Source: Microbacterium paraoxydans (GTDB lineage Bacteria; Actinomycetota; Actinomycetes; Actinomycetales; Microbacteriaceae). From it: DNA of 64,000 nt. The stretch spans positions 3,286,001 through 3,350,000 of the forward strand of contig NZ_CP064873.1 in the NCBI RefSeq assembly GCF_019056515.1. Direction: 5' to 3'. Shown here one piece after another: positions 15,961 through 25,286 of this stretch. The notes below the pieces were generated by a model. That model worked only from the letters and a program-made list of their open reading frames with translations. It did not search any database and was not told where the DNA came from. Each line of letters begins with the position of its first letter. Position 1 is the stretch's first letter. The position numbers and the translations under genes were made by a program.

Positions 15961-16431
15961 ATGGCGAAACAGAAAGCACCCGCATGGCAGTCCGAGGACG
16001 GCCTGAACTTCCGCACCCGCAAGTGGGTGCGCCCGGAAGACCTCAACGCGAACGGCACGCTGTTCGGCGGAAGCCTGCTGAAGTGGATCGACGAGGAGGC
16101 CGCGATCTACGCGATCGTGCAACTCGGCAACTACCGCGTCGTCACCCGGCACATCTCCGCCATCACGTTCGAGGCGTCGGCGGTGCAGGGCGACCTCATC
16201 GAGATCGGGCTGCAGGCCACCCGTTTCGGCACCACGTCGCTCACCATGCGGGCCGTCGCGCGCAACATGATCACGCGCAAGCGCATCCTCACCATCGACG
16301 AGATCGTGTTCGTCAGCATCGGCGAGGACGGCCTGCCCACCCCGCACGGCTACGACGAGATCACCTACGATCGCGACCGCATGCCCACCGAGCGCATCGC
16401 CACCGGCACGATCCCCCTCCCGAAGCGCTGA
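15961..16431 (+). CDS. Acyl-CoA thioesterase (hotdog fold, YciA/BACH type)
   Basis: A 156-residue single hotdog-domain protein. The motif NANGTLFGGSLLKWIDEEAA is the signature of this thioesterase group, with Asn and Asp as active-site residues; the central strand HISAITFEASAVQGD and RFGTTSLTMRAVA follow. It hydrolyses acyl-CoA, probably short to medium chain. It is monocistronic, divergent from clpP with a 136-nt gap. A 77-nt repeat element follows its stop. Confidence 0.82.
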   Translation: MAKQKAPAWQSEDGLNFRTRKWVRPEDLNANGTLFGGSLLKWIDEEAAIYAIVQLGNYRVVTRHISAITFEASAVQGDLIEIGLQATRFGTTSLTMRAVARNMITRKRILTIDEIVFVSIGEDGLPTPHGYDEITYDRDRMPTERIATGTIPLPKR

Positions 16432-16443
16432 CCCTCATTCGCC

Positions 16444-16520
16444 GACCCACCCCCTTGAGGTCGACCCACCCCCGAAAGTGCGTCATTTATGGGGGTGGGT
16501 CGCACGGAAGGGGGTGGGTC
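16444..16520. repeat. 77-nt nested inverted-repeat element, GACCCACCCCC family, copy 1
   Basis: GACCCACCCCC occurs at 16444 and again at 16463; its complement GGGGGTGGGTC at 16491 and 16510. The order X-X-X'-X' has 19-nt unit spacing and a 17-nt central loop beginning GAAAGTGCGTCA. It fills the gap between the convergent thioesterase and coiled membrane protein genes, so it may end transcription from both sides. A second copy lies at 18071-18147 in the opposite orientation. Confidence 0.85.
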
Positions 16521-16525
16521 AACGA

Positions 16526-17931
16526 TCAGCGGTGGGTGACGCGGTGACCGATCCAGAAGCCGATCGCGATCAGGCCGACCAGACCGATCCCGAGGATCCA
16601 CGGGAGCAGAGAGGGTGCGGCGCCGGCCGTGGCCGTCGCGAGGGTGCCGGAGCCGTCGGCGATGCGCCCGTTGCCCGCCGCGAGGTCGGCGGCACCCGCG
16701 TCGAGCTTCGCGCTTCCGGCCGCGAGGGTACCGGACCCCTCGGCGACCGCGTCGGCGCCGGTACGGAGTTCGGTCATCCCGGACCGGAGGTCACCGGCAC
16801 CCGACTGCAGCGCGTCGACGCCCGTGGCCAGAGTCCCGGCACCCTCGTCGAGCCGGGCCGCGCCGGCGCTGAGCTCCGCGGTGCCGGAGTACAGCGACGA
16901 TGCTCCGGTCGAGAGGGTCTGCAGCCCGGACGAGAGATCCGCCGCGCCCGCCGCGAGCCGGGAGGTGCCGTCCTGCAGCGTCTGCGCTCCGGCGACGAGG
17001 GCGGGAGCGCCCTTCGGGGAGACCAGCGCCACGGTTCCCGGCCAGCCCTTCGAGGTGTCGCCGTTGATGAGCGCACCGACGCCGGCCGTAACACGAGCGG
17101 AGCCGTCGGCGGCGCCGATGAGTCCCTGTGCGAGGCCCGGAGCAGCCGCGGCGGGGGCGGCCAGCGCGCCGACCTGCTTCTCGACGCCGGCGGCGAGCCC
17201 CGCGAGCTGCTGGAGCTGCACATCGGCAGGGTTCGCCGCGAGGAGACCCTGCAGACCGGCGGCGAGCGTCCGCGCATTGCCGGGAGCACTCGTGGCGACG
17301 CCCGTCAGCAGGGCCTTCGTCTCCGGATGGGCGAGTTTCTGCACATCGGCACTCACTCCGGCGCGCAGGGTGGTGCTGAGGGTCGTCGCCCCCTCGAGCA
17401 CACCGTTCGCGTACCGGTGCGCGCCGTCGACACCGGCGGCGAGAGTGGTCGCGCCGTCGACGAGCTGCCGGGCCCCGGCGTCCGCCGCCGCCATCTTCGC
17501 CGCGAGCTCCTGCGATCCGGCGAGCGCCGTCTGGGCTCCGCCGCTCACCCGTCCCGCACCGTCGAGGGCCGTGGCGGCTCCCGCGGCGAGGGTGCCCGCA
17601 CCCTCCGCGAGCGTGGTGGCGCCCGCGGCGGCGGTCGTCGCGCCGTCACTGAGCTTCGCCGATCCCTGCTGCGCCGTCGCGGTGCCTGTCGCGAGATCCT
17701 GCGTGCCCGCGGCCAGCTCGTCGGCCCCCGCGGCGAGGTCGGCAGCACCTGCGGCGAGGTCCGCGGATCCCCCTGTGCGGTGGTGGTGCCGTCCGCGAGT
17801 TCCGAGGCGCCCGCGGACACCTTGCTCATCGTGGCGAAGAACAACAGCACCATCGCCGCCAGCAGAAGGCTGAGGACGATCACGGCGATGCGCATGCCGA
17901 GGCCGTGCGCGTGGGTCTTTTCACTCGTCAT
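16526..17931 (-). pseudogene. YhgE-like membrane protein with long Gly/Ala heptad-like stalk, broken by a 1-nt frameshift
   Basis: The 5' part (17545-17931) gives MTSEKTHAHGLGMRIAV, a transmembrane helix and the start of an ASELADGTTTAQG repeat. The 3' part (16526 to about 17768) continues the same repeat style (LAAGAADLSSGLQ, LDEGAGTLATGVD) and ends in a second membrane helix and HRVTHR. They are one gene: adding one nucleotide to the CCCCC run at 17769-17773 joins the frames into a 468-residue protein with N- and C-terminal anchors and a helical extracytoplasmic stalk typical of the YhgE/Pip group. It could be a sequencing indel or a real lesion. Confidence 0.75.
17769..17773. other. Homopolymer frameshift site in the YhgE-like gene
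   Basis: CCCCC on the + strand. One more C restores the repeat pattern in a single frame (TAQGG-SADLAAG). Downstream of this point the upstream frame becomes Arg/Pro/Ser-rich shadow sequence. Confidence 0.65.
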
Positions 17932-18070
17932 TGAGGACTCCCGGGGTCAGTGGCGTCGTTGCCACCCGCGACTGTAGGCCCGCCCTCTCCGCGACCCCCC
18001 GGTTTTGCCGCTAGGAACCAAGTCCCACCTCAGGCGATACTCAGTTTCTTGTCGTCCTCACACAATCGCC

Positions 18071-18147
18071 GATCCGGCCCCTTATGTGCGAGCCACCCCC
18101 ATATGTGACGCACTTTCGGGGGTGGGTCGCACGGAAAGGGGTGGGTC
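18071..18147. repeat. 77-nt nested inverted-repeat element, GACCCACCCCC family, copy 2 (inverted)
   Basis: Read on the minus strand it begins GACCCACCCC, then CGACCCACCCCC, loop GAAAGTGCGTCACATAT, and GGGGGTGGCTCG, matching copy 1 position for position over most of 77 nt. The last arm has degenerated (GGGGCCGGATC). It covers the 3' end of the adjoining PLP-enzyme gene, whose last ~22 codons and stop (18082) lie inside it. Confidence 0.8.
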
Positions 18148-19320
18148 GGCGAGAGTCGCGAAGGCGTTCGCGAGGTCGGCGAGGAGATCGTCGACGTCCT
18201 CGAGGCCGATGGACAGGCGCAGGACGTCGGCGGCGGGACGCGCCTCCGCGGGGACCGGGCGGTGCGTGAGCGCGGCGGGGTGCTGGATGAGGGAGTCCAC
18301 GCCCCCGAGCGACACGGCGTGCGTGAAGAGGCGGGTCGCCCCGGCCACCGCTGCGGCCGCTGCATAGCCGCCGCGCAGCCGCAACGCGATCATCGCCCCC
18401 GGCCCGCGGAGCTGCCGTTCCAGGATGCCGCGCGGATCCCCGTCGAGCCCGGGATAGAAGACCTCGGCGACCTCCGGCCGATCGACCAGCCACTGCACGA
18501 TGCGACGAGCGCTCTCCTGCTGGTGCCGCACGCGGACCGGCAGGGTCGTGAGACCGCGGTGCAGCAGGTACGCGCCGAGCGGGTGCAGGAGCCCCCCGGT
18601 CACCGCACGCACGCGACGCAGCGCCTCCGCGGTCGTCTCGTCACAGGCGACGACGCCGGCGATGACATCACCGTGGCCGCCGAGGTATTTGGTGGCGCTG
18701 TGCAGCGACATCGCCGCGCCGTGATCGATCGGGTTCTGCAGCACGGGGGTCGCGAACGTGTTGTCGACCACGACCGGCGCGCTCCCCGCCTGCCGCACGA
18801 CCTCGGCGATGTCCGCGACCTCGAGGGTCGGGTTCGCCGGCGTCTCCACGACGACGAGTCCGGTGTCGGCGCGCAGCGCGGCGGCGACCTCGTCGGGACG
18901 GCAGTACGTCGTCTCCACGCCGAGCAGACCGGACCCGAGCAGGTGGTCGGTCCCCCCGTAGAGCGGACGCACCGCGACGACGTGCCGCGCTCCCGTGGCG
19001 CCCGTGTGCGCGAGGATCACGGCGGTCATGGCCGCCATCCCGGAACCGAAGGCCACGGCGGCCTCGGCGTGCTCCAGCTCGGCGAGGGCGTCCTCGAAGC
19101 GCGCGACCGTCGGGTTCCAGAGGCGGGCGTACACCATGCTGCCGTCCTGCGGCGGCCGCCCCCCGGTGGCCATCGCCTCATACGAGTCGCCGCCGCGCTC
19201 GACGTCGGGCAACGGGTTCGTCGTGGAGAGGTCGATCGGCAGGGCGTGGACCCCGAGCGCCTCGAGGTCGGCACGGCCGCTGTGGACGGCCACGGTGTCG
19301 GGATGCAGCGGTGCGGTCAT
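18082..19320 (-). CDS. Trans-sulfuration PLP enzyme (cystathionine gamma-synthase/lyase or methionine gamma-lyase family)
   Basis: A 412-residue Cys/Met-metabolism PLP enzyme: YARLWNPTVARFEDALAELE, VVVETPANPTLEVADI, and the cofactor lysine in SLHSATKYLGGHGDV (about residue 206). HAVSLGGVDSLIQHPA and LRLSIGLEDVDDLLADL complete the fold, where relatives normally end. The final ~22 residues (from LADPPLS onward) are translated from a 77-nt repeat element and are probably an add-on. It diverges from an Lrp/AsnC regulator, which suggests amino-acid-controlled catabolism; synthase versus lyase cannot be told from sequence alone. Confidence 0.85.
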   Translation of the reverse strand: MTAPLHPDTVAVHSGRADLEALGVHALPIDLSTTNPLPDVERGGDSYEAMATGGRPPQDGSMVYARLWNPTVARFEDALAELEHAEAAVAFGSGMAAMTAVILAHTGATGARHVVAVRPLYGGTDHLLGSGLLGVETTYCRPDEVAAALRADTGLVVVETPANPTLEVADIAEVVRQAGSAPVVVDNTFATPVLQNPIDHGAAMSLHSATKYLGGHGDVIAGVVACDETTAEALRRVRAVTGGLLHPLGAYLLHRGLTTLPVRVRHQQESARRIVQWLVDRPEVAEVFYPGLDGDPRGILERQLRGPGAMIALRLRGGYAAAAAVAGATRLFTHAVSLGGVDSLIQHPAALTHRPVPAEARPAADVLRLSIGLEDVDDLLADLANAFATLADPPLSVRPTPESASHMGVART

Positions 19321-19432
19321 CCCTCCACGCTGGCCGAATCGCGGGGTTCTCGCTGGTCTTCGACAGAACAACTCATCGAATCCGGGATCCTCGCTATTCT
19401 GTGCAACATCCGGCCGTACCGTGGAGGGCACG
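19321..19432. promoter_or_regulatory. Divergent promoter region between PLP enzyme and Lrp regulator
   Basis: This 112-nt gap must hold both promoters. It contains ACAGAA (19363-19368) and TTCTGT (19397-19402) as inverted arms and an extra GTTCT at 19346, in a locally AT-richer stretch. Lrp/AsnC octamers bind such spaced degenerate arms, so this is the likely control region. Confidence 0.4.
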
Positions 19433-19900
19433 TTGGCGAAAGCGCAACTCGACGAGATCGACCTGGAGCTGCTCGCCGCCCTGAGCCGCGATGCGGCCGT
19501 CACCAACAAGGCTCTGGCCCACCGCCTCGGACTCGCGGAATCCACCTGCGCCCACCGGATCCGCGGCCTGCGCGAGCGCGGAGTCATCCGCGACACGCGC
19601 GTCCGCCTCGACGGCTCCGCTCTCGGCTACCCCCTGCAGGCGATCATCAAGGTCCGCCTCGCGCATCACACCGGGCCCAAGGTCACGGCGCTCTTCGACG
19701 CGCTCGTCGCGATCCCCCGCGTGCTCCAGGTGTTCCACGTCGCCGGGGTGGACGACTTCCTCGTGCACGTGGCCGTCCAGGACGCGACCGCCCTCCGCGA
19801 CATCGTGCTCGAGCACATCACCGTCCACCCCGTCGTCCGCGGCACCGAGACCCAGCTCGTGTTCGAGCTCCGCGACGGCACGGGTTTCCTCCCCCGCTGA
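19433..19900 (+). CDS. Lrp/AsnC-family transcriptional regulator
   Basis: A 155-residue protein: N-terminal HTH (AQLDEIDLELLAALSRDA, then ESTCAHRIRGLRERGVI) and a C-terminal RAM/AsnC ligand domain (ALGYPLQAIIKVRL, VFHVAGVDDFLVHV). TTG 19433 with GGAGGG at 19423-19428 is the likely start; GTG 19421 is possible. It is divergent from the trans-sulfuration enzyme, the usual arrangement for local control by an amino-acid ligand. An acyl-CoA synthetase follows after 42 nt. Confidence 0.85.
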   Translation: MAKAQLDEIDLELLAALSRDAAVTNKALAHRLGLAESTCAHRIRGLRERGVIRDTRVRLDGSALGYPLQAIIKVRLAHHTGPKVTALFDALVAIPRVLQVFHVAGVDDFLVHVAVQDATALRDIVLEHITVHPVVRGTETQLVFELRDGTGFLPR

Positions 19901-19942
19901 ACGAGGGGGCAGGATGGAGGGACGCCGTTGCAAAGGAGCACC

Positions 19943-21652
19943 ATGAGCCGTCGTGCCACCCCCGCCACCGAAGCGATCCGCGGGATGAGGGACCTCCTCT
20001 TCACGCACGCCACGGACTACGACGCCGCGCGCCGCGAGTTCGCCTGGCCCGACCCGACCGCCTTCAACTTCGCGCTCGAGTGGTTCGACGTCGTCGCCGG
20101 GGAGAACCCCGACCGTCCGGCCGTGCAGATCGTCGAGGCCGACCTCAGCCTCCGCTCCTGGACGTACGGCGAGCTCTCCGCCCGGTCCGACCAGGTCGCC
20201 GCCTGGTTGCGCGGCCTCGGCATCGGCCGGGGCGACCACGTGATCGTCATGCTCAACAACACGATCGAGCTGTGGGAGGTGATGCTCGCGATCACGAAGC
20301 TGGGCGCGGTGTCGATCCCGACCTCGACGCTGCTGTCGGCCTCCGACCTCGCGTACCGCATCGAGCACGGCCGCGCCGGCGCCGTCGTCACCCTCGGCAC
20401 CCTGGCCGACCGCCTCGAGGGGATCGACCCCGCGGTACTGCGCATCGGCGTGGGCGCGTCGCTGCCTGCCGACTGGAAGCGGTTCGCGGACGCCGCCGCC
20501 ACCACGGAGGAGTTCGTTCCGGACGGCCCGACGCCCGCCGGCGACACGGCCCTGCTGTACTTCACGTCCGGCACGACGAACCGCCCGAAGCTCGTGCAGC
20601 ACACCCACGTCTCCTACCCGGTCGGCCACCTCTCCACGATGTGGTGGCTCGGCGTACGCCCGGACGACGTGCACCTCAACATCTCCTCCCCCGGGTGGGC
20701 CAAGCACGCCTGGTCGAGCTTCTACTCGCCGTTCCTGGCCGAGGCGACGGTGTTCGTCTACAACTACGACCGCTTCGACGCGAACACGCTCATGGAGGTC
20801 ATGGACACCCATCACGTCTCGACGTTCTGCGCCCCGCCCACCGTCTGGCGCATGCTCATCCAGGCCGACCTCTCCCGGCTCGGGCACCCTCCGCGCGAGC
20901 TCGTCGGCGCCGGCGAGCCGCTGAATCCCGAGGTCATCGACCGGGTGCGCGAAGCATGGGGCGGCACGATCCGCGACGGCTTCGGGCAGACGGAGATGAC
21001 CGCCTGCATCGGCAACTCCCCGGGGCAGACGGTCAAGGTGGGATCGATGGGCCGTCCGCTGCCCGGGTACCCGGTCGTGCTGCTCGATCCGTCGACGGGC
21101 GAGGTCGTGGAGGACGAGGGCGAGATCGCGCTCGACCTCGCCCAGCCGCCACTCGGCCTCATGGCGGGGTACTACGACGATCCGGAGAAGACCGCGGAGT
21201 CGCGGGCCGGGGGCTTCCATCACACCGGAGACATCGCCGTGCGCGACGCCGACGGCTACCTGACCTACATCGGACGCTCCGACGACGTGTTCAAGGCCTC
21301 CGACTACAAGATCTCGCCGTTCGAGCTCGAGTCCGTGCTGCTGGAGCACGACCTCGTCGTCGAAGCGGCCGTCATCCCCAGCCCCGACCCCACGCGCCTG
21401 GCGGTCCCGAAGGCGTACGTGTGCCTGACGCCGGACGCGGGCGCGGACGAGGCCGCCGCCGCGCGCGCCGTGTTCGGCTACGCGCACGAACGGCTGTCCT
21501 CGCACCTGTGGGTGCGGATCATCGAGTTCGTGCCCGAGCTGCCGAAGACGATCTCCGGGAAGATCCGCCGCGTCGAGCTGCGGGCACGCGAGAGCGCCCG
21601 CGTGGCCGCGGGCGACGAGGCGCGGCAGCACCGCGACCGCGACTACCGCTGA
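19943..21652 (+). CDS. Acyl-CoA synthetase (AMP-forming, medium-chain/benzoate-like)
   Basis: A 569-residue ANL-superfamily enzyme. Motifs: the P-loop-like LLYFTSGTTNRPKLVQHTH, the adenine-binding GFGQTEMTA, HHTGDIAVRDADGYL, and the C-terminal lysine in LPKTISGKIRRVELR. The N-terminal extension and the SSPGWAKHAWSSFYSPF block suggest the ACSM (MACS) subgroup acting on medium-chain or aromatic acids. AAGGAG precedes ATG 19943. The substrate is not determinable from the window; the gene may be co-transcribed with the Lrp regulator. Confidence 0.85.
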   Translation: MSRRATPATEAIRGMRDLLFTHATDYDAARREFAWPDPTAFNFALEWFDVVAGENPDRPAVQIVEADLSLRSWTYGELSARSDQVAAWLRGLGIGRGDHVIVMLNNTIELWEVMLAITKLGAVSIPTSTLLSASDLAYRIEHGRAGAVVTLGTLADRLEGIDPAVLRIGVGASLPADWKRFADAAATTEEFVPDGPTPAGDTALLYFTSGTTNRPKLVQHTHVSYPVGHLSTMWWLGVRPDDVHLNISSPGWAKHAWSSFYSPFLAEATVFVYNYDRFDANTLMEVMDTHHVSTFCAPPTVWRMLIQADLSRLGHPPRELVGAGEPLNPEVIDRVREAWGGTIRDGFGQTEMTACIGNSPGQTVKVGSMGRPLPGYPVVLLDPSTGEVVEDEGEIALDLAQPPLGLMAGYYDDPEKTAESRAGGFHHTGDIAVRDADGYLTYIGRSDDVFKASDYKISPFELESVLLEHDLVVEAAVIPSPDPTRLAVPKAYVCLTPDAGADEAAAARAVFGYAHERLSSHLWVRIIEFVPELPKTISGKIRRVELRARESARVAAGDEARQHRDRDYR

Positions 21653-21655
21653 GCG

Positions 21656-22057
21656 CTAGGAGACGACGGCGACCGGCGCCGTGGGCGTCGCGGTCGAGCC
21701 GGTCTTGAGCGTGGCCGTCGTCGTGGTCGACGGCGCCGGCTTCACGCGCGCGGCCCGGCGTCGCGACTCGAAGCCGCCCGCCGTGAGCATCGCGCGCACG
21801 ACCCCGCCGATCACGAGCATGCCCACGAGCGACGCGCCCGCCGCGATCAGCGGAAGCCACTGATTGGCGAAGCTCGCGGTGAAGCTCATCAGCGCGCACA
21901 CGATCCACAGTCCGACCGCGCCGCCCGCGAGCCCCCCGGCTCCGCGGATGATCGCGATCGCGGCCACGATCGCGCAGACCGCGGCGAGCGCCGCACCCAC
22001 GTATCCGATCGGTACCAGAATGGCGGCCAGGTCTCTGGCCACTCCCAATGTCGTCAT
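21656..22057 (-). CDS. Small three-helix membrane protein of unknown function
   Basis: About 133 residues from ATG 22057 (MTTLGVARDLAAILV), preceded by a GGGGGG Shine-Dalgarno. Three hydrophobic segments cover most of residues 8-85; a basic ESRRRAARVK stretch and a Ser/Thr/Pro-rich tail follow. The topology resembles TrbC/VirB2-like pilin precursors, but no secretion genes are near and no signature can be confirmed. It converges on the acyl-CoA synthetase with a 3-nt gap. Confidence 0.55.
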   Translation of the reverse strand: MTTLGVARDLAAILVPIGYVGAALAAVCAIVAAIAIIRGAGGLAGGAVGLWIVCALMSFTASFANQWLPLIAAGASLVGMLVIGGVVRAMLTAGGFESRRRAARVKPAPSTTTTATLKTGSTATPTAPVAVVS

Positions 22058-22170
22058 GACGACCCCCCGTCCGGCGGAACCCCTCCGCACCTTCGACATT
22101 AGAAGTGTCTCTCCGGAAGGCCATCCGTCTCAAGTCCGATCCGGGTCATCCTTCCGGTGGATATCGCGGA

Positions 22171-23643
22171 TCAGCGCCGGACCGGCCACCGCAGCCGGCG
22201 GGGGCGCACGACGCGGACCGGGCGGGTGACGACCGCGTCGACCACCATCGAGCCGTCGGTGGGGCCGACGATCGCGATCGCGGAGGTCTCCGTGGCCTCG
22301 GCCGGGGCCACGGGTTGCGTCGCGAGCGCGCGATGCGCCTTGACGTAGGCCGGCACGAGGAGCACGATCGCGCCCACCCAGGCGAGCGGGTTGCTGAGGG
22401 CCACGCCGTCGAACCCGATCATCGCCCCGAGGACGACCGCGGCGACGACGCGCATCACGAGCTCGATCACGCCGGTGACCGTCGGCACCAGCGTGTGGCC
22501 GAGCCCCTGCAGCGCGCCGCGGAGCACGAAGAGCATGCCGAGCGCCCAGTAGCCGCAGCCGTTGATGATGAGCATGCGGTGCGCCATGTCGACGACGTCG
22601 TCCGAGCCGTCGCCGACGAACAGCCGGACCATCGGCGCGCCGAACGCGATGAGCAGCCCGCCGAGGACGATCGCCGCGGCGACCGCCATCCAGGTGGCCT
22701 CGACCACACCGCGCCGGATGCGGTCGGGGCGGCGGCCGCCGTGGTTCTGCGCCGCGTACATCGACACGGCGAGCCCGAGCGAGGAGAGCAGGGCGACCGC
22801 CAGGCTGTCCACGCGGGACGCCGTCGTGTAGGCCGCGACCGCGTCGGCGCCGAGCGTGTTGAGGGCGACCTGCACCGTGAGGGTCCCGATCGCGATGATC
22901 GAGGCCTGGAAGCCCATGGGCAGGCCGAGGCGCAGGTGGTCGGCGATGTCCGTGCGGGAGATGCGCCAGTCCGAACGACGCAGGTGCAGCATGGGCAGCC
23001 GCCGGCGCACGAACTCCAGGCAGAGGATCACCGAGACGGCCTGTGCGACCACGGTGGCGAGTGCGGCACCCGCGACGCCCCACTCCAGCGGACCGACCAT
23101 GAGCACCACGAGGCCGACGTTGAGCGCACAGGAGACCGTGAGGAACACCAGCGGGGTCTTCGAGTCGCCGATGGCGCGGATGATGGCGGAGAGGTAGTTG
23201 AAGAACATCGTCGCGCCCGCGCCGAGGAAGCTGATCTGCGTGAACACCGTCGCCTCGGCCATGAGCTCGGGCGGCGTCTGCAGCAGTGCGAGGATCGGCC
23301 CGGCGATGAGCGGCGCGACCACCGTGAGGACCACGCTCGTGATGCCGCTGAGGAGCACGCCCGTGGCGACCGAGCGGCGCACGGCGGCGTCGTCGCGCGC
23401 ACCGAAGGCCTGGGCGATGGGGATCGCGAAGCCGCTCGTGAGACCCCAGGCGAAGCCGAGGAGGAGGAAGAGCAGGCTGCCCGTCGCGCCGACGGCGGCG
23501 AGGGACTGGACGCCGAGATGGCGTCCGACGACGATCGCGTCGGCGAACTGGTAGAGCTGCTGCACGACGTTGCCGAGCAGCAGCGGGATCGAGAAGGCGA
23601 GGATGACGCGCCACGGACGGCCCGTGGTGAGGGTGGTGGCCAT
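22171..23643 (-). CDS. MATE-family efflux transporter
   Basis: A 490-residue protein with 12 predicted helices in two pseudo-symmetric halves. The start RVILAFSIPLLLGNVVQQLYQFADAIVVGRHLG is the family hallmark, and SKTPLVFLTVSCALNVGL and PMGFQASIIAIGTLTVQ mark the later halves. It exports organic cations or drugs by Na+ or H+ antiport. The C-terminal ~45 residues are soluble and unconserved. It diverges from an amino-acid permease with a 170-nt gap. Confidence 0.88.
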   Translation of the reverse strand: MATTLTTGRPWRVILAFSIPLLLGNVVQQLYQFADAIVVGRHLGVQSLAAVGATGSLLFLLLGFAWGLTSGFAIPIAQAFGARDDAAVRRSVATGVLLSGITSVVLTVVAPLIAGPILALLQTPPELMAEATVFTQISFLGAGATMFFNYLSAIIRAIGDSKTPLVFLTVSCALNVGLVVLMVGPLEWGVAGAALATVVAQAVSVILCLEFVRRRLPMLHLRRSDWRISRTDIADHLRLGLPMGFQASIIAIGTLTVQVALNTLGADAVAAYTTASRVDSLAVALLSSLGLAVSMYAAQNHGGRRPDRIRRGVVEATWMAVAAAIVLGGLLIAFGAPMVRLFVGDGSDDVVDMAHRMLIINGCGYWALGMLFVLRGALQGLGHTLVPTVTGVIELVMRVVAAVVLGAMIGFDGVALSNPLAWVGAIVLLVPAYVKAHRALATQPVAPAEATETSAIAIVGPTDGSMVVDAVVTRPVRVVRPRRLRWPVRR

Positions 23644-23813
23644 GAAGGAAGGGGCTCGCAGGGAAAGAGGGGATGGATCGGGGGTGCGCCCAGTTTATCG
23701 AATCGTTTCGGGCGAACGGAACACCCCGGGCCGGATTGCCATCGCCGGGGCGTCGATTTCGGACGAGCGGGCCCCGGTGGTTACTCTGCATCAGTCGAGG
23801 ACGACCGGAGGAG

Positions 23814-25283
23814 ATGAGCGTGACGAAGGAAGACACGGGGGCCATCCGCCAGGGGCAGACCGCAGCCGGAGGCGAGGAGCACCTGCGGCGCGCGCTCAGC
23901 AACCGGCACATCCAGCTGCTCGCGATCGGCGGGGCGATCGGCACGGGCCTGTTCATGGGCAGCGGCAAGACGATCTCCGTCGCCGGCCCCTCCGTGATCT
24001 TCGTCTACATGATCATCGGGTTCATGCTGTTCTTCGTCATGCGGGCGATGGGCGAGCTGCTGCTGTCGAACCTCAAGTACAAGTCGTTCAGCGACTTCGC
24101 GAGCGACCTGCTCGGCCCGTGGGCGGGCTTCTTCACCGGCTGGACGTACTGGTTCTGCTGGGTGGTCACGGGCGTGGCCGACGTGATCGCGATCGCGGGG
24201 TACACCGATGCGCTCATCCCCGGCATCCCGCTGTGGATCCCCGGCCTCCTCGTGGTCGTGATCCTCCTGGCGCTCAACCTGCCCACCGTCGCGGCGTTCG
24301 GCGAGATGGAGTTCTGGTTCGCGCTCATCAAGATCGTCGCGATCGTCGCCCTCATCGTGACCGGTCTCGTCATGATCCTCACCGGCTTCTCGCACGACGC
24401 CGGCACCGCGAGCTTCGCCAACCTGTGGGAGCACGGCGGCATGTTCCCGCACGGCTTCCTCGGCTTCGTCGCCGGCTTCCAGATCGCGGTGTTCGCGTTC
24501 GTCGGGATCGAGCTCGTCGGCACGGCCGCCGCGGAGACGAAGGACCCGAAGCGCAACCTTCCTAAGGCCATCAACGCCATCCCGATCCGGGTCCTGCTGT
24601 TCTACGTGGGCGCGCTCATCATCCTCATGTCCGTCACGCCGTGGACCGAGTACGTCGCCGGCGAGAGCCCCTTCATCGCGATGTTCGCCCTCGCCGGACT
24701 GGGCATCGCCGCCACCGTCGTCAACCTCGTGGTGCTGACCTCCGCGATGTCCAGCGCGAACTCCGGCATCTACTCCACCTCGCGCATGGTCTTCGGGCTG
24801 GCGCAGGACGGCGACGCCCCCCGGTTCTTCGGCCGGCTCTCGAAGCGCCGCGTGCCGCAGAACGCCCTGTTCCTGTCCTGCATCCTGCTGCTGTCCGGCG
24901 TCGTGCTGCTCTACGCGGGCAAGGACATCGGTACGGCGTTCGAGATGGTCACCACGGTGTCGGCCGTGTGCTTCATGTTCGTGTGGACGATCTTCCTCTG
25001 CAGCTACCTCGTGTACCGGCGCCGGCGTCCGGAGAAGGCGGCGACCTCGGCGTTCAAGATGCCGGGCGGCGTGTTCATGGTGTTCGTGGTGCTCGCGTTC
25101 TTCCTGTTCATCCTCTGGGCGCTGACCACTCAGCCGGACACCCTGATCGCCCTGCTCGTGACACCGATCTGGTTCGCGATCCTCATCGTCGCCTGGCTGT
25201 TCGTGCGGAAGTCGCCGCACCACCTGGAGCGCCACGCCGCGCACATCGCGTACCTGCGCGACGACACGATCCCGGCCGACTGA
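23814..25283 (+). CDS. Amino-acid permease (APC superfamily, AAT family)
   Basis: A 489-residue protein with 12 transmembrane segments. Conserved: HIQLLAIGGAIGTGLFMGSGK at helix 1, the EFWFALIKIVAIVALI helix, and FVGIELVGTAAAETKDPKRN near helix 6. These place it with the AAT group (D-serine/D-alanine/glycine, GABA, proline or lysine permeases). GGAG is 5 nt before ATG 23814. The exact substrate is not readable. It is monocistronic. Confidence 0.85.
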   Translation: MSVTKEDTGAIRQGQTAAGGEEHLRRALSNRHIQLLAIGGAIGTGLFMGSGKTISVAGPSVIFVYMIIGFMLFFVMRAMGELLLSNLKYKSFSDFASDLLGPWAGFFTGWTYWFCWVVTGVADVIAIAGYTDALIPGIPLWIPGLLVVVILLALNLPTVAAFGEMEFWFALIKIVAIVALIVTGLVMILTGFSHDAGTASFANLWEHGGMFPHGFLGFVAGFQIAVFAFVGIELVGTAAAETKDPKRNLPKAINAIPIRVLLFYVGALIILMSVTPWTEYVAGESPFIAMFALAGLGIAATVVNLVVLTSAMSSANSGIYSTSRMVFGLAQDGDAPRFFGRLSKRRVPQNALFLSCILLLSGVVLLYAGKDIGTAFEMVTTVSAVCFMFVWTIFLCSYLVYRRRRPEKAATSAFKMPGGVFMVFVVLAFFLFILWALTTQPDTLIALLVTPIWFAILIVAWLFVRKSPHHLERHAAHIAYLRDDTIPAD

Positions 25284-25286
25284 GCG

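Noticed and set aside
16444..18147. Inverted 77-nt elements as ends of a composite transposon around the YhgE-like gene
   Set aside because: No transposase lies between them and no target duplication is visible; the enclosed gene looks like a normal chromosomal one.
18262..21708. A 1148-codon plus-strand open frame
   Set aside because: It runs antisense to the PLP enzyme and out of frame over the Lrp and acyl-CoA synthetase genes; composition is typical of a shadow frame.
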